Position numbers and translations under genes: made by a program
Part shown: one piece after another, positions 22,661-31,330 of the stretch
Numbering within the stretch: the stretch's first letter is position 1
Layout of the letters: the number at the start of each line of letters is the position of its first letter
NCBI GenBank assembly: GCA_037442365.1
Contig: JBBIQK010000025.1
Location: forward strand, 1 to 38,570
Length of the DNA: 38,570 bases
Direction of reading: 5' to 3'
Origin: GBS-DC sp037442365
Lineage (GTDB): Bacteria; Armatimonadota; Fimbriimonadia; Fimbriimonadales; GBS-DC
Notes under the pieces: model-generated
Told to the model about the DNA's origin: nothing
The model's input: only the letters and a program-made list of their open reading frames with translations
The model's database searches: none

Positions 22661-23557
22661 TTAGCAGCCCGAACCGAAGTTGAACAGCACAATCAGCAGG
22701 TCGGCGTCGTCGACGATGCCGTCATTGTTGGCGTCGCCGTCGCCGCCCGCGTTGCCGAAGTTGAACAGCACAATCAGCAGGTCGGCGTCGTCCACGCAGC
22801 CGTCGCCGTTCACATCGCCCTCGACGCCGCCAATCTCGTCGCCGATAACCTCAATCAGGTCGTAGCGCAGCGTGCCCCGCGAGGCGTAGGTTGCGTTGGG
22901 ATTGTTAGGGAAGTTCGCCGCTGTGTACTGACCCGTGTTGGGGTCGAAGATGGTCACCACGCGGAAGGCGAACTGTCCGTTGTTGTTCACCGCCGCGTCA
23001 CTGCTCAGGTCGAGTTCCACCAGCGCGCCGTAGCCGCCATTCGCATCGGTGTCGCCGTGCCAGCGGTCGCCGCGGCGCGCCTCCAGCACCCGCGCGCGAG
23101 TCCAGTTCACGCCGCCGTCGGTCGTGTATTCCACCGCGAGGAACTTGGAGCTGGTGTTGCTCCAGCGCACATCGAACTTGACCACGATGTTCTCGTAGCC
23201 TGTGGTGGGCACGCTGATCACGATGCCCGCCTCGCCAGGGTTCTGACCCTGCTCTGGGTAAGTGGTGGTCTGTAGCGCCCAGTTGGGCGTAGCGGGATGA
23301 GTCGGGTTGTTTGGATCCAGGGGCGAGCCGCGAAAGCCAGAGTTGTTATTGTTGTAGACAATCTGCGCCAGACTGATGGAGATTTGCGCCTGCGATGCAA
23401 AGACGCCGCCATCCGCCGCCAGCATCGCCGTTTCGTCCAGCGGGTTCGACTCGTTGAAGTTCCAGAACGCCAGTTGGGTCTGCGCCAGCGCCGCGGCGCT
23501 CACGAGTGTCGCCAAGCCTAGCGCGCTCAACGCGCGCACAATTGTATGTCCTTTCAT
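22661..23557 (-). CDS. Secreted protein with dockerin-like tail
   Basis: 298 residues. The N-terminus is a signal peptide ending near ALAQ. The middle (about 30-240) looks like a beta-sandwich domain that I cannot name. The last 50 residues are two dockerin/EF-hand-like calcium repeats, DVNGDGCVDDADLL and DANNDGIVDDADLL, each followed by a VLFNFG helix. The chain ends in GSGC, with Cys as the last residue. The exoprotein at 32896 has the same kind of tail and ending. ATG 23557 has GGAGGT upstream and a TACAAT box at 23596-23591. No cohesin or scaffoldin gene is in the window, so a cellulosome role is unlikely. Confidence 0.85.
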   Translation of the reverse strand: MKGHTIVRALSALGLATLVSAAALAQTQLAFWNFNESNPLDETAMLAADGGVFASQAQISISLAQIVYNNNNSGFRGSPLDPNNPTHPATPNWALQTTTYPEQGQNPGEAGIVISVPTTGYENIVVKFDVRWSNTSSKFLAVEYTTDGGVNWTRARVLEARRGDRWHGDTDANGGYGALVELDLSSDAAVNNNGQFAFRVVTIFDPNTGQYTAANFPNNPNATYASRGTLRYDLIEVIGDEIGGVEGDVNGDGCVDDADLLIVLFNFGNAGGDGDANNDGIVDDADLLIVLFNFGSGC

Positions 23558-23590
23558 TGGGGACCTCCGTATCGGTAATTCAACAGGGTT

Positions 23591-23596
23591 ATTGTA
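23591..23596 (-). promoter_or_regulatory. -10 box of the dockerin-tailed gene
   Basis: TACAAT on the minus strand, 33 bases before ATG 23557. No clear -35. Confidence 0.45.
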
Positions 23597-23619
23597 CGCG
23601 CTGCGCGGTTAAGGGGGTG

Positions 23620-23647
23620 TTAACAAGCCTCTGAGGGCGGGTACACT
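23620..23647 (+). promoter_or_regulatory. glnD promoter (leaderless)
   Basis: TTAACA (23620-23625) and TACACT (23642-23647) are 16 bases apart. The -10 box is followed by eight bases and ATG 23656, so the transcript should begin at or next to the start codon. Confidence 0.6.
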
Positions 23648-23655
23648 TTCTTGCG

Positions 23656-26208
23656 ATGCGCGCCGCCGTTCCCGAAACGCACGAGCCGATTGCGCAGCAG
23701 CTGGTGCAGGCGCGTCGCCACCTGGTGGACGCGCTGTTCGCGACTGACGCGCCCATCGAGGCGTGGATGCGCCAGTACGCGACTGCGCTGGACAACACGC
23801 TGCGTGCGCTGTATCATCGCGCGTGGGCGCAGGCGGCGCAGGAAGCCCCCGCGCCCCCCAGAAGCCCCCTCGCCGTGTTCGCGACGGGCGGCTACGGCAG
23901 ACGCGAACTCGCCCCCTTCTCGGACATCGACCTGACTTTCGTGCCCGCGCAGGAGAACGACCCCTTCACCGAGCGGCTGGTCAAATGGTTGTTTCAGGCG
24001 ATGATGCAGGCGTTTTACACCGACGCGAAACTCAAGGTCGGCTACGCGTACCGCCTGATGGAGGACTGCGACGCGCTGGATCACAAAACGCGCACGGGAC
24101 TGCTGGAGATGCGCCCGATTGAGGGTGACCCTGAGCTGACCGAGTCGTTCACCACGCGCTTCTGGCGGAGTCTGGACCCGACGGGCTTCACGCTGGAGCG
24201 CTATCGCGAGTGCCAGTCGCGGTGGGCGAAGCTCGGCGAGGGCATCCTGCGCACGGAGCCGAACCTGAAAGAGGGACGCGGCGGGCTGCGCGACCGCCAC
24301 ACGCTGAACTGGATGACCGAAGCGCGCTACGGCGTCGCGCACGACCACGCGCTGGAGACGCTGGTCGCTGAAGGCGTGTTATCGCCTGCGGAAGCCGAGA
24401 CGCTCGAACACGCCACACGCGCCCTGCAACGCTACCGCGCCTATCTGCACGCGCTGAGCGGCGAGGCGCGCGAGACGCTGACCCTCGCCAAGCAGAACGA
24501 ACTCGCAGAGCGGCTGGGCATGGAACGCACCGCGCTGATGCGTGCGATTTACGCCGCGCTGGGCGACCATGCCCGCCTGACCGAGCGCGCGATTGAGCGC
24601 CTCGTGAACGCGCCGCTGGTGCTGGGCGTCGGGCTGGACAGTATCCACCGCCAGATTACGCCCGCGCCCGCGCTGGAACGCGAGCCGCCCGAATGGCGCC
24701 TGCTGTGCTTCCTGCTGGCGCAACGGTATCAGCTGGGGCTGAGCCGCGCAATTGAGGCGCGCCTGGAGGAGTCGCTCCCGCAGACGCCGCCTGCTATGCC
24801 CATGGTCGGCGACGCCCTGCGCGAACTGCTCAGCCGACCGGGCGAGGTCTATCGCGTGCTGGAGCCGATGGCGCGGCTCGGTGTGCTGGGCTGGGCGTTC
24901 CCCCCGTTCGAGCCGCTGATGACCCTGCCCGCGGGCGACCCGACGCACGACTACACGGTCGGCGAACACACGCTGCAGGCAATTCGCCTGCTGGACGGCT
25001 ACGCCCGCGGCGAGGGCAACCCGCTGTGGCGCACGATACTGGAACAGCTCGCCGCGCCAGAACTGCTCTACATGGCGCTGCTGCTGCACGATGCGGGCAA
25101 ACAGGACCCTGCGCGCCCGCACGCCGAGGCAGGCGCGGACCTGGCGCGCCAGTGGCTGCCTGTGCTGGGCTGGAGCGCAGCGGAGGTTGAGGAGGTGGAG
25201 TTCCTGGTGCGCCAGCATTTGCTGATGGCGCAGACCGCCCGCCAGCGCGACCTGCACCTGCCCGAGACCATCCGCGAGTTCACCCGTGTCGTGGACACGC
25301 CCGAACGCCTGCGGATGCTGTACCTGCTGACCTGCGCGGACACGCAGGCGGTCGGCGAGCGAATCTGGACTCCTGCGCAGGCGAGCTTCCTGCAGGAACT
25401 CTATCGGCGCAGCATGCGCGCGCTGGAGGAGGGGCTGCCCGACGAAATGCCCGCGCTGACCGCTGTACGCAAGCGGGTGCAGCGCGCGCTCGCCAAACAT
25501 CCGCTGCCCGACGCGCTCGTCGCCCGACACATCGAGCAGATGCCTTCGGGCTACCTGCTGAACACGCCCCCGGAGCAGATTAGCCTGCACATTCACTACA
25601 TCGAGCGCGTGCGCGCGGGCGAGGGACCCGTCGCCGAGTTCCATAACGCGCCCGAACTGCCCTACACGGAGCTGACGCTCTGCACCTTCGATGACCCGCA
25701 GCCGGGGCTGCTGAGCAAAATCGCGGGCGTGCTGTACGCCTACGATGTGGAGGTCGTCTCGGCGCGGGTGCTGACCCGTGAGGACGCGCCGCGCGTCGCG
25801 CTGGACACCTTGGGGCTGACTGTGCGTTCGCGCCCGCTGCTGCCCAATCAGTGCGCCGTGCTGGAACGCGCCCTGCAAAAAGTGCTGCGCGGCGAGCAGG
25901 CAGTCGCCGACCTGTTGCGGGAACACAACAAAGACCCCGACGCGCCCCTGCGCGTGAGCCAGCTCCAGATTCACGACGACGCCTCCGACGCCTACACCGT
26001 CGTCGACCTGCACACCGCGCCCGATCTGGGCGCGCTCTATCGCGCGGCGCATGCGCTCTCGCAACTCGGCTGGAACATTCACAGCGCGCGCTTTGGACTG
26101 TGGGCGGGGCGCGCCGTGCTCAGCTTCTACTGCACCGACACGCAGGGACGCAAACTGACGCCCCAGCAGCACGCCGCGCTGCGCAACGCGATTGCACAGG
26201 AGCAGTAG
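23656..26208 (+). CDS. glnD: [Protein-PII] uridylyltransferase
   Basis: Bifunctional nitrogen sensor that adds UMP to PII proteins when glutamine is low and removes it when glutamine is high. 850 residues, full length. The nucleotidyltransferase motif GGYGRRELAPFSDID is near residues 78-92. An HD domain with HDAGK near 478 gives the uridylyl-removing activity. Two ACT domains begin near 670 (FDDPQPGLLSKIAG) and 779. No Shine-Dalgarno site precedes ATG 23656; the promoter sits directly before it. No glnB or amtB is in the window. Confidence 0.94.
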   Translation: MRAAVPETHEPIAQQLVQARRHLVDALFATDAPIEAWMRQYATALDNTLRALYHRAWAQAAQEAPAPPRSPLAVFATGGYGRRELAPFSDIDLTFVPAQENDPFTERLVKWLFQAMMQAFYTDAKLKVGYAYRLMEDCDALDHKTRTGLLEMRPIEGDPELTESFTTRFWRSLDPTGFTLERYRECQSRWAKLGEGILRTEPNLKEGRGGLRDRHTLNWMTEARYGVAHDHALETLVAEGVLSPAEAETLEHATRALQRYRAYLHALSGEARETLTLAKQNELAERLGMERTALMRAIYAALGDHARLTERAIERLVNAPLVLGVGLDSIHRQITPAPALEREPPEWRLLCFLLAQRYQLGLSRAIEARLEESLPQTPPAMPMVGDALRELLSRPGEVYRVLEPMARLGVLGWAFPPFEPLMTLPAGDPTHDYTVGEHTLQAIRLLDGYARGEGNPLWRTILEQLAAPELLYMALLLHDAGKQDPARPHAEAGADLARQWLPVLGWSAAEVEEVEFLVRQHLLMAQTARQRDLHLPETIREFTRVVDTPERLRMLYLLTCADTQAVGERIWTPAQASFLQELYRRSMRALEEGLPDEMPALTAVRKRVQRALAKHPLPDALVARHIEQMPSGYLLNTPPEQISLHIHYIERVRAGEGPVAEFHNAPELPYTELTLCTFDDPQPGLLSKIAGVLYAYDVEVVSARVLTREDAPRVALDTLGLTVRSRPLLPNQCAVLERALQKVLRGEQAVADLLREHNKDPDAPLRVSQLQIHDDASDAYTVVDLHTAPDLGALYRAAHALSQLGWNIHSARFGLWAGRAVLSFYCTDTQGRKLTPQQHAALRNAIAQEQ

Positions 26209-26221
26209 CCCCCCTGCAAGG

Positions 26222-26227
26222 TACACT
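26222..26227 (+). promoter_or_regulatory. -10 box of the YmdB-type gene (leaderless)
   Basis: TACACT is followed by TTACCCC and GTG 26235, a seven-base gap. The box lies 13 bases after the glnD stop. Confidence 0.5.
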
Positions 26228-26234
26228 TTACCCC

Positions 26235-27011
26235 GTGCGGATTCTGTTTCTGGCGGACATCGTGGGGCGCACGGGGCGTCAGGCGGTCGCGAAGGTGCTG
26301 CCCGAATGGCGTGAACGCTACGCGCCCGACATCATCTTAGCCAACGGTGAGAACGCCGCCGGGGGCAAGGGCATCACCGCCGCTGTCATGAACGACCTGC
26401 TCGCGCTGGGCATCACGGGCTTTACGACGGGCAATCACATCTGGGACAAGAACGACATCTACCCCATTCTGGACGCCGACCCGCGCCTCGTGCGTCCCGC
26501 CAACTACTCGCCGCTGGCGCCGGGCAAAGGCGTCGCGCATTTTGAGGTGCTGGACCGAACACTGGCGGTCATTTCGCTGGCGGGGCGCGTGTTTATGGAA
26601 GACGCCGACTGCCCCTTTCGCAAGTTCGACGAGATTCACGCCCAGCTGCAGACGCCGTTCGTGTTCGTGGACTTTCACGGCGAGGCGACTTCCGAGAAGG
26701 CGTGCTTCGCCTACTATGTGGACGGACGCGCGAGCGCGGTCGTCGGCACGCATACCCATGTGCAGACCGCCGACGAGCGCATCTTGCCCAACGGTACGGC
26801 GTTCATCACCGACGCGGGCATGTGCGGCGCGTTGCACTCGTCCATCGGGATGGAGCTGGAGCCGTCCATCCGCCGATTCCTGACAGGCATGCCCGCCCGA
26901 GGCGAGGTCGCGAAAGGCGCGGCGGTCGTGTGCGGCGTCCTCATCGACTTAGATCGCACTACAGGCAAGTCGCTGGGCATCCAGCGACTTCAGAAGCGAC
27001 TATCTGAATAG
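26235..27011 (+). CDS. YmdB/TIGR00282-type metallophosphoesterase
   Basis: 258 residues. It matches the YmdB family of calcineurin-like phosphoesterases, which hydrolyse 2',3'-cyclic nucleotides and influence multicellular behaviour in Bacillus. LFLADIVG with the metal Asp, ILANGENAAGGKGI, GNHIWDK and THTHVQTADERILP are all family motifs. No signal peptide, so cytosolic. GTG 26235 is chosen because the family begins with this strand and because a -10 box precedes it by seven bases; the upstream open frame overlaps glnD. A photolyase follows 19 bases later with its own Shine-Dalgarno site. Confidence 0.88.
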   Translation: MRILFLADIVGRTGRQAVAKVLPEWRERYAPDIILANGENAAGGKGITAAVMNDLLALGITGFTTGNHIWDKNDIYPILDADPRLVRPANYSPLAPGKGVAHFEVLDRTLAVISLAGRVFMEDADCPFRKFDEIHAQLQTPFVFVDFHGEATSEKACFAYYVDGRASAVVGTHTHVQTADERILPNGTAFITDAGMCGALHSSIGMELEPSIRRFLTGMPARGEVAKGAAVVCGVLIDLDRTTGKSLGIQRLQKRLSE

Positions 27012-27030
27012 ACTCTATGGAGGTTCCCCT

Positions 27031-28464
27031 ATGAAAACGACTGTTGTCTGGTTTCACAGTGATTTGCGGATAGCGGACAACCCCGCGCTGTATTATGCGG
27101 CGCAGCGGGGCGCGGTTGTGCCCGTGTTTATCTACGCGCCTGAAGAGCAGGGCGAGCGCGCGCCCGGCGCGGCGCGCCAGTGGTGGCTGCACCACTCTCT
27201 GCAGGCGTTAGATGGGTCGCTCCAGCGGCTGGGCGCGCGACTGATTATTCGCCGCGCGCCGCTGAGCCTGCCTGTGCTGGAGCAGATTCTCACCGAGACG
27301 GGCGCAGACGCCCTCTACTGGAACACACGCTACGAGCCGCAGCTGTGGGCGCGCGACGAGCGTGTGCATAAAACCCTGCGCGCGCGGGGCGTCGAGACGC
27401 GCGAGTTCCCCAGCTACCTGCTGCACGACCCCAACGGTGTGCGCACCGATTCGGGGCAGTCCTACACGGTGTTCACGCCCTTCTGGAAGCGGATGCTGCA
27501 GGTGGTGGATGTGCCGGAGCCGCTGCCTGCGCCGGATACCCTGCGCGCGCCCAATCGAGCGCCCGCTTCCGAGCCGCTGGAGTCGCTGGGGCTGCTGCCC
27601 ACAATCGACTGGGCGGCGGGCTTCCGCGAGACCTGGCAGGTGGGCGAGGCGGCGGCGCATCGGCGGCTGGAATGGTTCCTGCGCAACGCGGTGGAGGATT
27701 ATCACGCGCTACGCGACCGCCCCGATCTGGACGCCACCTCGCGCTTGTCGCCCCACCTGCAGCACGGCGAAATTACCCCGCGCCAGATTTGGCACATCAC
27801 CCTGCGCCACAGCAGAGGCAGGTGGACAAAAGGCGTGGAGCATTTCCTGCGCGAGGTCGGCTGGCGCGAGTTCGCGTATCATATTCTGTACCACCATCCG
27901 CATACCCAGGCCCGCGCCCTGCGCGCCGAGTTCGATTCGTTCCCGTGGACAGAGGTCGCCACGCCTGCTTATAAGGCGTGGACGAAGGGGCGCACGGGCA
28001 TCCCGATGGTGGACGCAGGCATGCGCCAGCTCTGGCGCATCGGCTGGATGCACAACCGCACGCGCATGATTGTCGCCTCATGGCTCACCAAGAACCTGCT
28101 GCACCACTGGCGGCTGGGCGAGGCGTGGTTCTGGGATACGCTGGTGGACGCCGACCCAGGCAGCAATGTGCTGGGCTGGCAGTGGACTTCTGGCTGTGGG
28201 GCGGACGCCGCGCCCTACTTCCGCATCTTCAACCCCGTGATTCAGGGGCGCAAGTTCGATCCCGACGGGGCGTATGTGCGGCAGTGGGTTCCCGAGCTGG
28301 CGCACCTGCCAACAGAATACATTCACGCGCCATGGGAAGCGCCCGCGCATGTGTTGCGGCAGGCGGGCGTGGAGTTAGGCAAGACCTACCCCTACCCGCA
28401 GGAGCCGCTGGACGCGAGCCGCACGCGCGCCCTGCAGATGCTGGAGCAGTGGTCGAAGCGGTAG
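27031..28464 (+). CDS. phr: Deoxyribodipyrimidine photolyase
   Basis: Light-driven repair of UV-induced pyrimidine dimers with FAD. 477 residues. The N-terminal antenna domain begins VVWFHSDLRIADNPAL. The FAD domain has TGIPMVDAGMRQLWRIGW, MHNRTRMIVASWLTKNLL and DADPGSNVLGWQWTSGCG, with the Trp residues of the electron-transfer path. The overall form is a class I CPD photolyase, but a cryptochrome-like role cannot be excluded by eye. ATG 27031 has GGAGG eleven to fifteen bases upstream. It may be cotranscribed with the YmdB-type gene. Confidence 0.93.
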   Translation: MKTTVVWFHSDLRIADNPALYYAAQRGAVVPVFIYAPEEQGERAPGAARQWWLHHSLQALDGSLQRLGARLIIRRAPLSLPVLEQILTETGADALYWNTRYEPQLWARDERVHKTLRARGVETREFPSYLLHDPNGVRTDSGQSYTVFTPFWKRMLQVVDVPEPLPAPDTLRAPNRAPASEPLESLGLLPTIDWAAGFRETWQVGEAAAHRRLEWFLRNAVEDYHALRDRPDLDATSRLSPHLQHGEITPRQIWHITLRHSRGRWTKGVEHFLREVGWREFAYHILYHHPHTQARALRAEFDSFPWTEVATPAYKAWTKGRTGIPMVDAGMRQLWRIGWMHNRTRMIVASWLTKNLLHHWRLGEAWFWDTLVDADPGSNVLGWQWTSGCGADAAPYFRIFNPVIQGRKFDPDGAYVRQWVPELAHLPTEYIHAPWEAPAHVLRQAGVELGKTYPYPQEPLDASRTRALQMLEQWSKR

Positions 28465-28478
28465 GCGCGAGGCGCGGA

Positions 28479-29087
28479 TTACTCCTCGCTCGCGGGTTCG
28501 GCAGCAGCGGCTTCTGCCTCCTGCTCCGCAGCGGTCTTCGGCGCGGCGACCGACGCAATCGTCACATCGGGGTCGTCCAGCGCCTGCACGCCCGGCGGCA
28601 TCTGGATGTCGCGCAGGTGAATCGAATCGCCGAAGTTCTCCAGTGCGGCAAGGTTCACATGAATCGCTTCGGGAATCCGCGTCGGCAGACACTTCACGCG
28701 CAGCTTCTCGACGGGGTGAATCAGCACGCCGCCCGACTTGAGCGCGAGCGACTCGCCCTCCAGCACGATGGGCACTTCGGTCTCGATGGGTTCATCCATC
28801 GCCATCGCCCACAGGTTCACTTGGCGGATGCGCGCCGTGATGGGTTCGCGGTCCACCTCCCGTAGCAGGGTGTTGAGCCGCTCGCCGTTCAGCTCCACCT
28901 CGATGAGGTGCGTCGTGCCCGCGTGATGCAGCACGCGCCCCAGCGTGCGCTCGTCGAACTGCACGGGCGTCGACTCGCCGTTGGAGCGGAACACCACTCC
29001 CGGCACGCGCCCCTGTCGGAGCAGTTTTCTCGCCTTCTTGCCTAACAAAGTGCGCGGTTCCGCCTTGATTGAGTAGGTTGTTGCCAT
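28479..29087 (-). CDS. rplY: Ribosomal protein L25/general stress protein Ctc
   Basis: 202 residues. The N-terminal domain binds 5S rRNA: RTLLGKKARKLLRQGRVPGVVF is the family start, and a longer C-terminal beta domain makes this the Ctc (TL5) form. The tail is rich in A and E (from about 183). ATG 29087 is chosen because GAGGAGG stands just upstream and the family starts there; upstream codons give Arg-rich sequence unlike the family. A TATAAT box is at 29127-29122. In many bacteria this gene is next to pth, which is not seen here. Confidence 0.92.
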   Translation of the reverse strand: MATTYSIKAEPRTLLGKKARKLLRQGRVPGVVFRSNGESTPVQFDERTLGRVLHHAGTTHLIEVELNGERLNTLLREVDREPITARIRQVNLWAMAMDEPIETEVPIVLEGESLALKSGGVLIHPVEKLRVKCLPTRIPEAIHVNLAALENFGDSIHLRDIQMPPGVQALDDPDVTIASVAAPKTAAEQEAEAAAAEPASEE

Positions 29088-29121
29088 CGGTTGCCTCCTC
29101 CGTTTACGGTGTCGGGCGCGA

Positions 29122-29127
29122 ATTATA
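29122..29127 (-). promoter_or_regulatory. -10 box of rplY
   Basis: A perfect TATAAT on the minus strand 34 bases before ATG 29087. The -35 is poor. Confidence 0.5.
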
Positions 29128-29161
29128 CCCATCCGCTGGGCGCTTTCGCCTGCCCGTCGGC

Positions 29162-30013
29162 TCAGGGGTTCAGGCTGTAGTAGCCCACCTCTTCCACCAG
29201 CGCCTGTCCCTCTTTAGAGCGCACCCAATCGATGAATCGGGCGACCTCGCCGCGCGGTCTGCCGTTGGTGTAGAAGTAGAGGAACCGCCAGATGGGGTAC
29301 TTGCGAGTACGCATATTCTCTTCGGTCGGCGCGTAGGCAGGCTCGCCCGCTTTCGCGGCGATTTTGAGCAGTTTCAGTCCGGGGCGGTTCTTGAAGTACG
29401 CCACGCCGCCGTAGGCGATTCCGCCCGGCGTGCGGGCGACCTCGCGCGCCTCTTCACTGGTGGAGGGCAGGAAGCGCACGCCGCGCCCCCAGTTCTGATT
29501 CCGCAGCACATTCTGCTGGAAGAACCCGTAGGTGCCCGAATTGCTGTCGCGGCTGAACACGACAATCGGCAAATCGGGTCCGCCCACCTGACGCCAGTTC
29601 GTAATCTGCCCGATGTAGATACGGCGCACCTGATCCACCGTGAGCGAGTCGACCGGGTTCGACTCGTTCACGCAGATCGCAAGCCCATCGAGCGCGACGG
29701 AAATCTGGTGTACCACGACGCCGCGACTGCGGGCAAGGTCAGCTTCCGATTGGCGTATCGGGCGCGACGAGGCGCAGATGTCGGTTGAGCCGTTGATGAG
29801 CGCGTCGATGCCGATGCCCGAACCACCACCCGTTACCTGGACGCTCACATTCGGATTCACGCGCCCATACGCCTCCGCCCAGCGCTGATTCAAAATCAGC
29901 ATCGTGTCGGAGCCTTTGATGAGAATGGCGCGCGGATTGAGCGTGCAGGCGGTCGCCGCGCCAATCAGCGCCATCACAATCCCTATGACAATCGTTAGTA
30001 TAGAGCGTTTCAT
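29162..30013 (-). CDS. PstS-like phosphate-binding protein
   Basis: 283 residues, an exported substrate-binding protein of the phosphate ABC transporter type. It starts with a hydrophobic signal (MKRSILTIVIGIVMALIG) and Cys 23 in ATAC, a weak lipobox. IKGSDTM, TGGGSGIGIDALINGSTDI and SRDSNSGTYGFF form the phosphate-binding loops of the family. It begins three bases after the porin stop with no clear Shine-Dalgarno site, so it is probably coupled to the porin gene. No pstC, pstA or pstB follows, so the permease must be encoded elsewhere if it exists. Confidence 0.85.
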   Translation of the reverse strand: MKRSILTIVIGIVMALIGAATACTLNPRAILIKGSDTMLILNQRWAEAYGRVNPNVSVQVTGGGSGIGIDALINGSTDICASSRPIRQSEADLARSRGVVVHQISVALDGLAICVNESNPVDSLTVDQVRRIYIGQITNWRQVGGPDLPIVVFSRDSNSGTYGFFQQNVLRNQNWGRGVRFLPSTSEEAREVARTPGGIAYGGVAYFKNRPGLKLLKIAAKAGEPAYAPTEENMRTRKYPIWRFLYFYTNGRPRGEVARFIDWVRSKEGQALVEEVGYYSLNP

Positions 30014-30016
30014 CGT

Positions 30017-31318
30017 TCAGTAGCGGTACTGAATGCGCAGGGTCCACTGATTGTTGCGGACCTCGGTTTGTTCTTCGTCGGGGGTCTCGTAGGCGGCGGT
30101 CAGGCGCACTTTCGGGTTGATGAAGTAGTTGTAGGCGAATCCCCATGTGCGTGTGCTGTCGCCGCCGCGCCCAGTATCGGGGTCGAACACATCGTAGCGC
30201 ACGGTCAGAAAGTTGCGAGCGTTCAGGCGGTAGGTTCCCTGAATCTGATAGCCCAGAATGTTTGTTGCCTGCGTGAAGCGCGGCACGGCGACCCCGTTCA
30301 CGGTGCGCGTGGTCGGCACGCGGTCTTTGCCCAGCATCAGCTCGCCGCGCAGGGTAAGCCCTGCTACAAGCGCGTCGAGCAGCGTGGCGTCCAGGAAGAT
30401 AAACTCGCGGTTCACGCTGGGTACCTGTACCGACTGGTTGGCGCTGGGGTCGTTGAAGCGGAAGCCCGGACGCTTGCCGAAGAAGCCCGACACGCCCCAC
30501 TCGTAGGTAGGAGTGTAGTAGCGTACCCCTGCATGCCACGCAAGCGTGCTGCCCAGATTGCCGAAGGTGTTCGCGCTCGTCTGTTGCGGGTCCAGAAAGG
30601 TGAGGCTGTTCCAGAGACCGAAGTGCGCAAAGGCGTTGTCGCCCAGCCCGTAGCGCATAAAGACGCCACGCCCGCGCTCGCCGCCAAACATTGTGCGGTT
30701 ATACAGCGCGCGCTCGGGCAGCTCGCGCTCGGTGGAGGAGCGATCTAGATCGAACCCCAGCGGCAGACGCTGTTGACCTACCAGCAGCTGCACGCCCACG
30801 CGCTCGACCGTCGGCTCGATGTCCCAGATGAGCTGGGCGTCGCGCAGCTCCGCCGCTATCCGCTGAGACCCCGTCGCCACATCGAACGCCAGACGCATCT
30901 GGGTGCGCGAGTCCAGCACATTCGTCTGGCTAATCCGAAACCGACGCAGCTGGAAACCCTCGTTGGCGCGGTTCTCCTGCGAGTCGAACCACTGGAACTG
31001 CACATAGTTGCCCGGGCGGAAGCGGCGCGCCTCTGCCAGATTGGTCTGGAGAGCGGGCAGCGTCTCCTGCATCTTTTCTTCAAGCGCGAGGCGCACCTGC
31101 TCCATTTCGCGCTGCAACGCTTCGAGTTGTGTTTGAAGCTGTTCGATGCGCTGTTGCAGCTCCTGAAGCCGTTGCTGGTCGTTCGGTTGGACGCCCTTGT
31201 CGGCGCGACGGTTCGTCGTTGTATCGGGCGCGCCGCTCGCCAGCGCCTGCCCTGCCCAACTCAGCAAAAGGCAGCTTGCAAGACAAATAATCCAGCGAAA
31301 CCTCCCCGTAGTAATCAT
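30017..31318 (-). CDS. Outer-membrane porin, phosphate-selective type
   Basis: 433 residues. A signal peptide ends near QALAS. Residues about 45-95 form a coiled coil (QQRLQELQQRIEQLQTQLEA), and the rest alternates short amphipathic strands, as in a 16-stranded OprP/OprO-like barrel. It ends in an aromatic residue (RIQYRY), as outer-membrane barrels do. Its presence shows a diderm envelope. The PstS-like neighbour supports phosphate, but substrate cannot be read from sequence. AGGAGA just before ATG 31318 is the Shine-Dalgarno site. The Ig-like membrane protein gene ends 12 bases upstream. Confidence 0.85.
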   Translation of the reverse strand: MITTGRFRWIICLASCLLLSWAGQALASGAPDTTTNRRADKGVQPNDQQRLQELQQRIEQLQTQLEALQREMEQVRLALEEKMQETLPALQTNLAEARRFRPGNYVQFQWFDSQENRANEGFQLRRFRISQTNVLDSRTQMRLAFDVATGSQRIAAELRDAQLIWDIEPTVERVGVQLLVGQQRLPLGFDLDRSSTERELPERALYNRTMFGGERGRGVFMRYGLGDNAFAHFGLWNSLTFLDPQQTSANTFGNLGSTLAWHAGVRYYTPTYEWGVSGFFGKRPGFRFNDPSANQSVQVPSVNREFIFLDATLLDALVAGLTLRGELMLGKDRVPTTRTVNGVAVPRFTQATNILGYQIQGTYRLNARNFLTVRYDVFDPDTGRGGDSTRTWGFAYNYFINPKVRLTAAYETPDEEQTEVRNNQWTLRIQYRY

Positions 31319-31330
31319 TCTCCTGTCTCC

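Noticed and set aside
24379..26226. A 615-codon open frame on the minus strand
   Set aside because: Antisense to glnD, whose motifs are clear.
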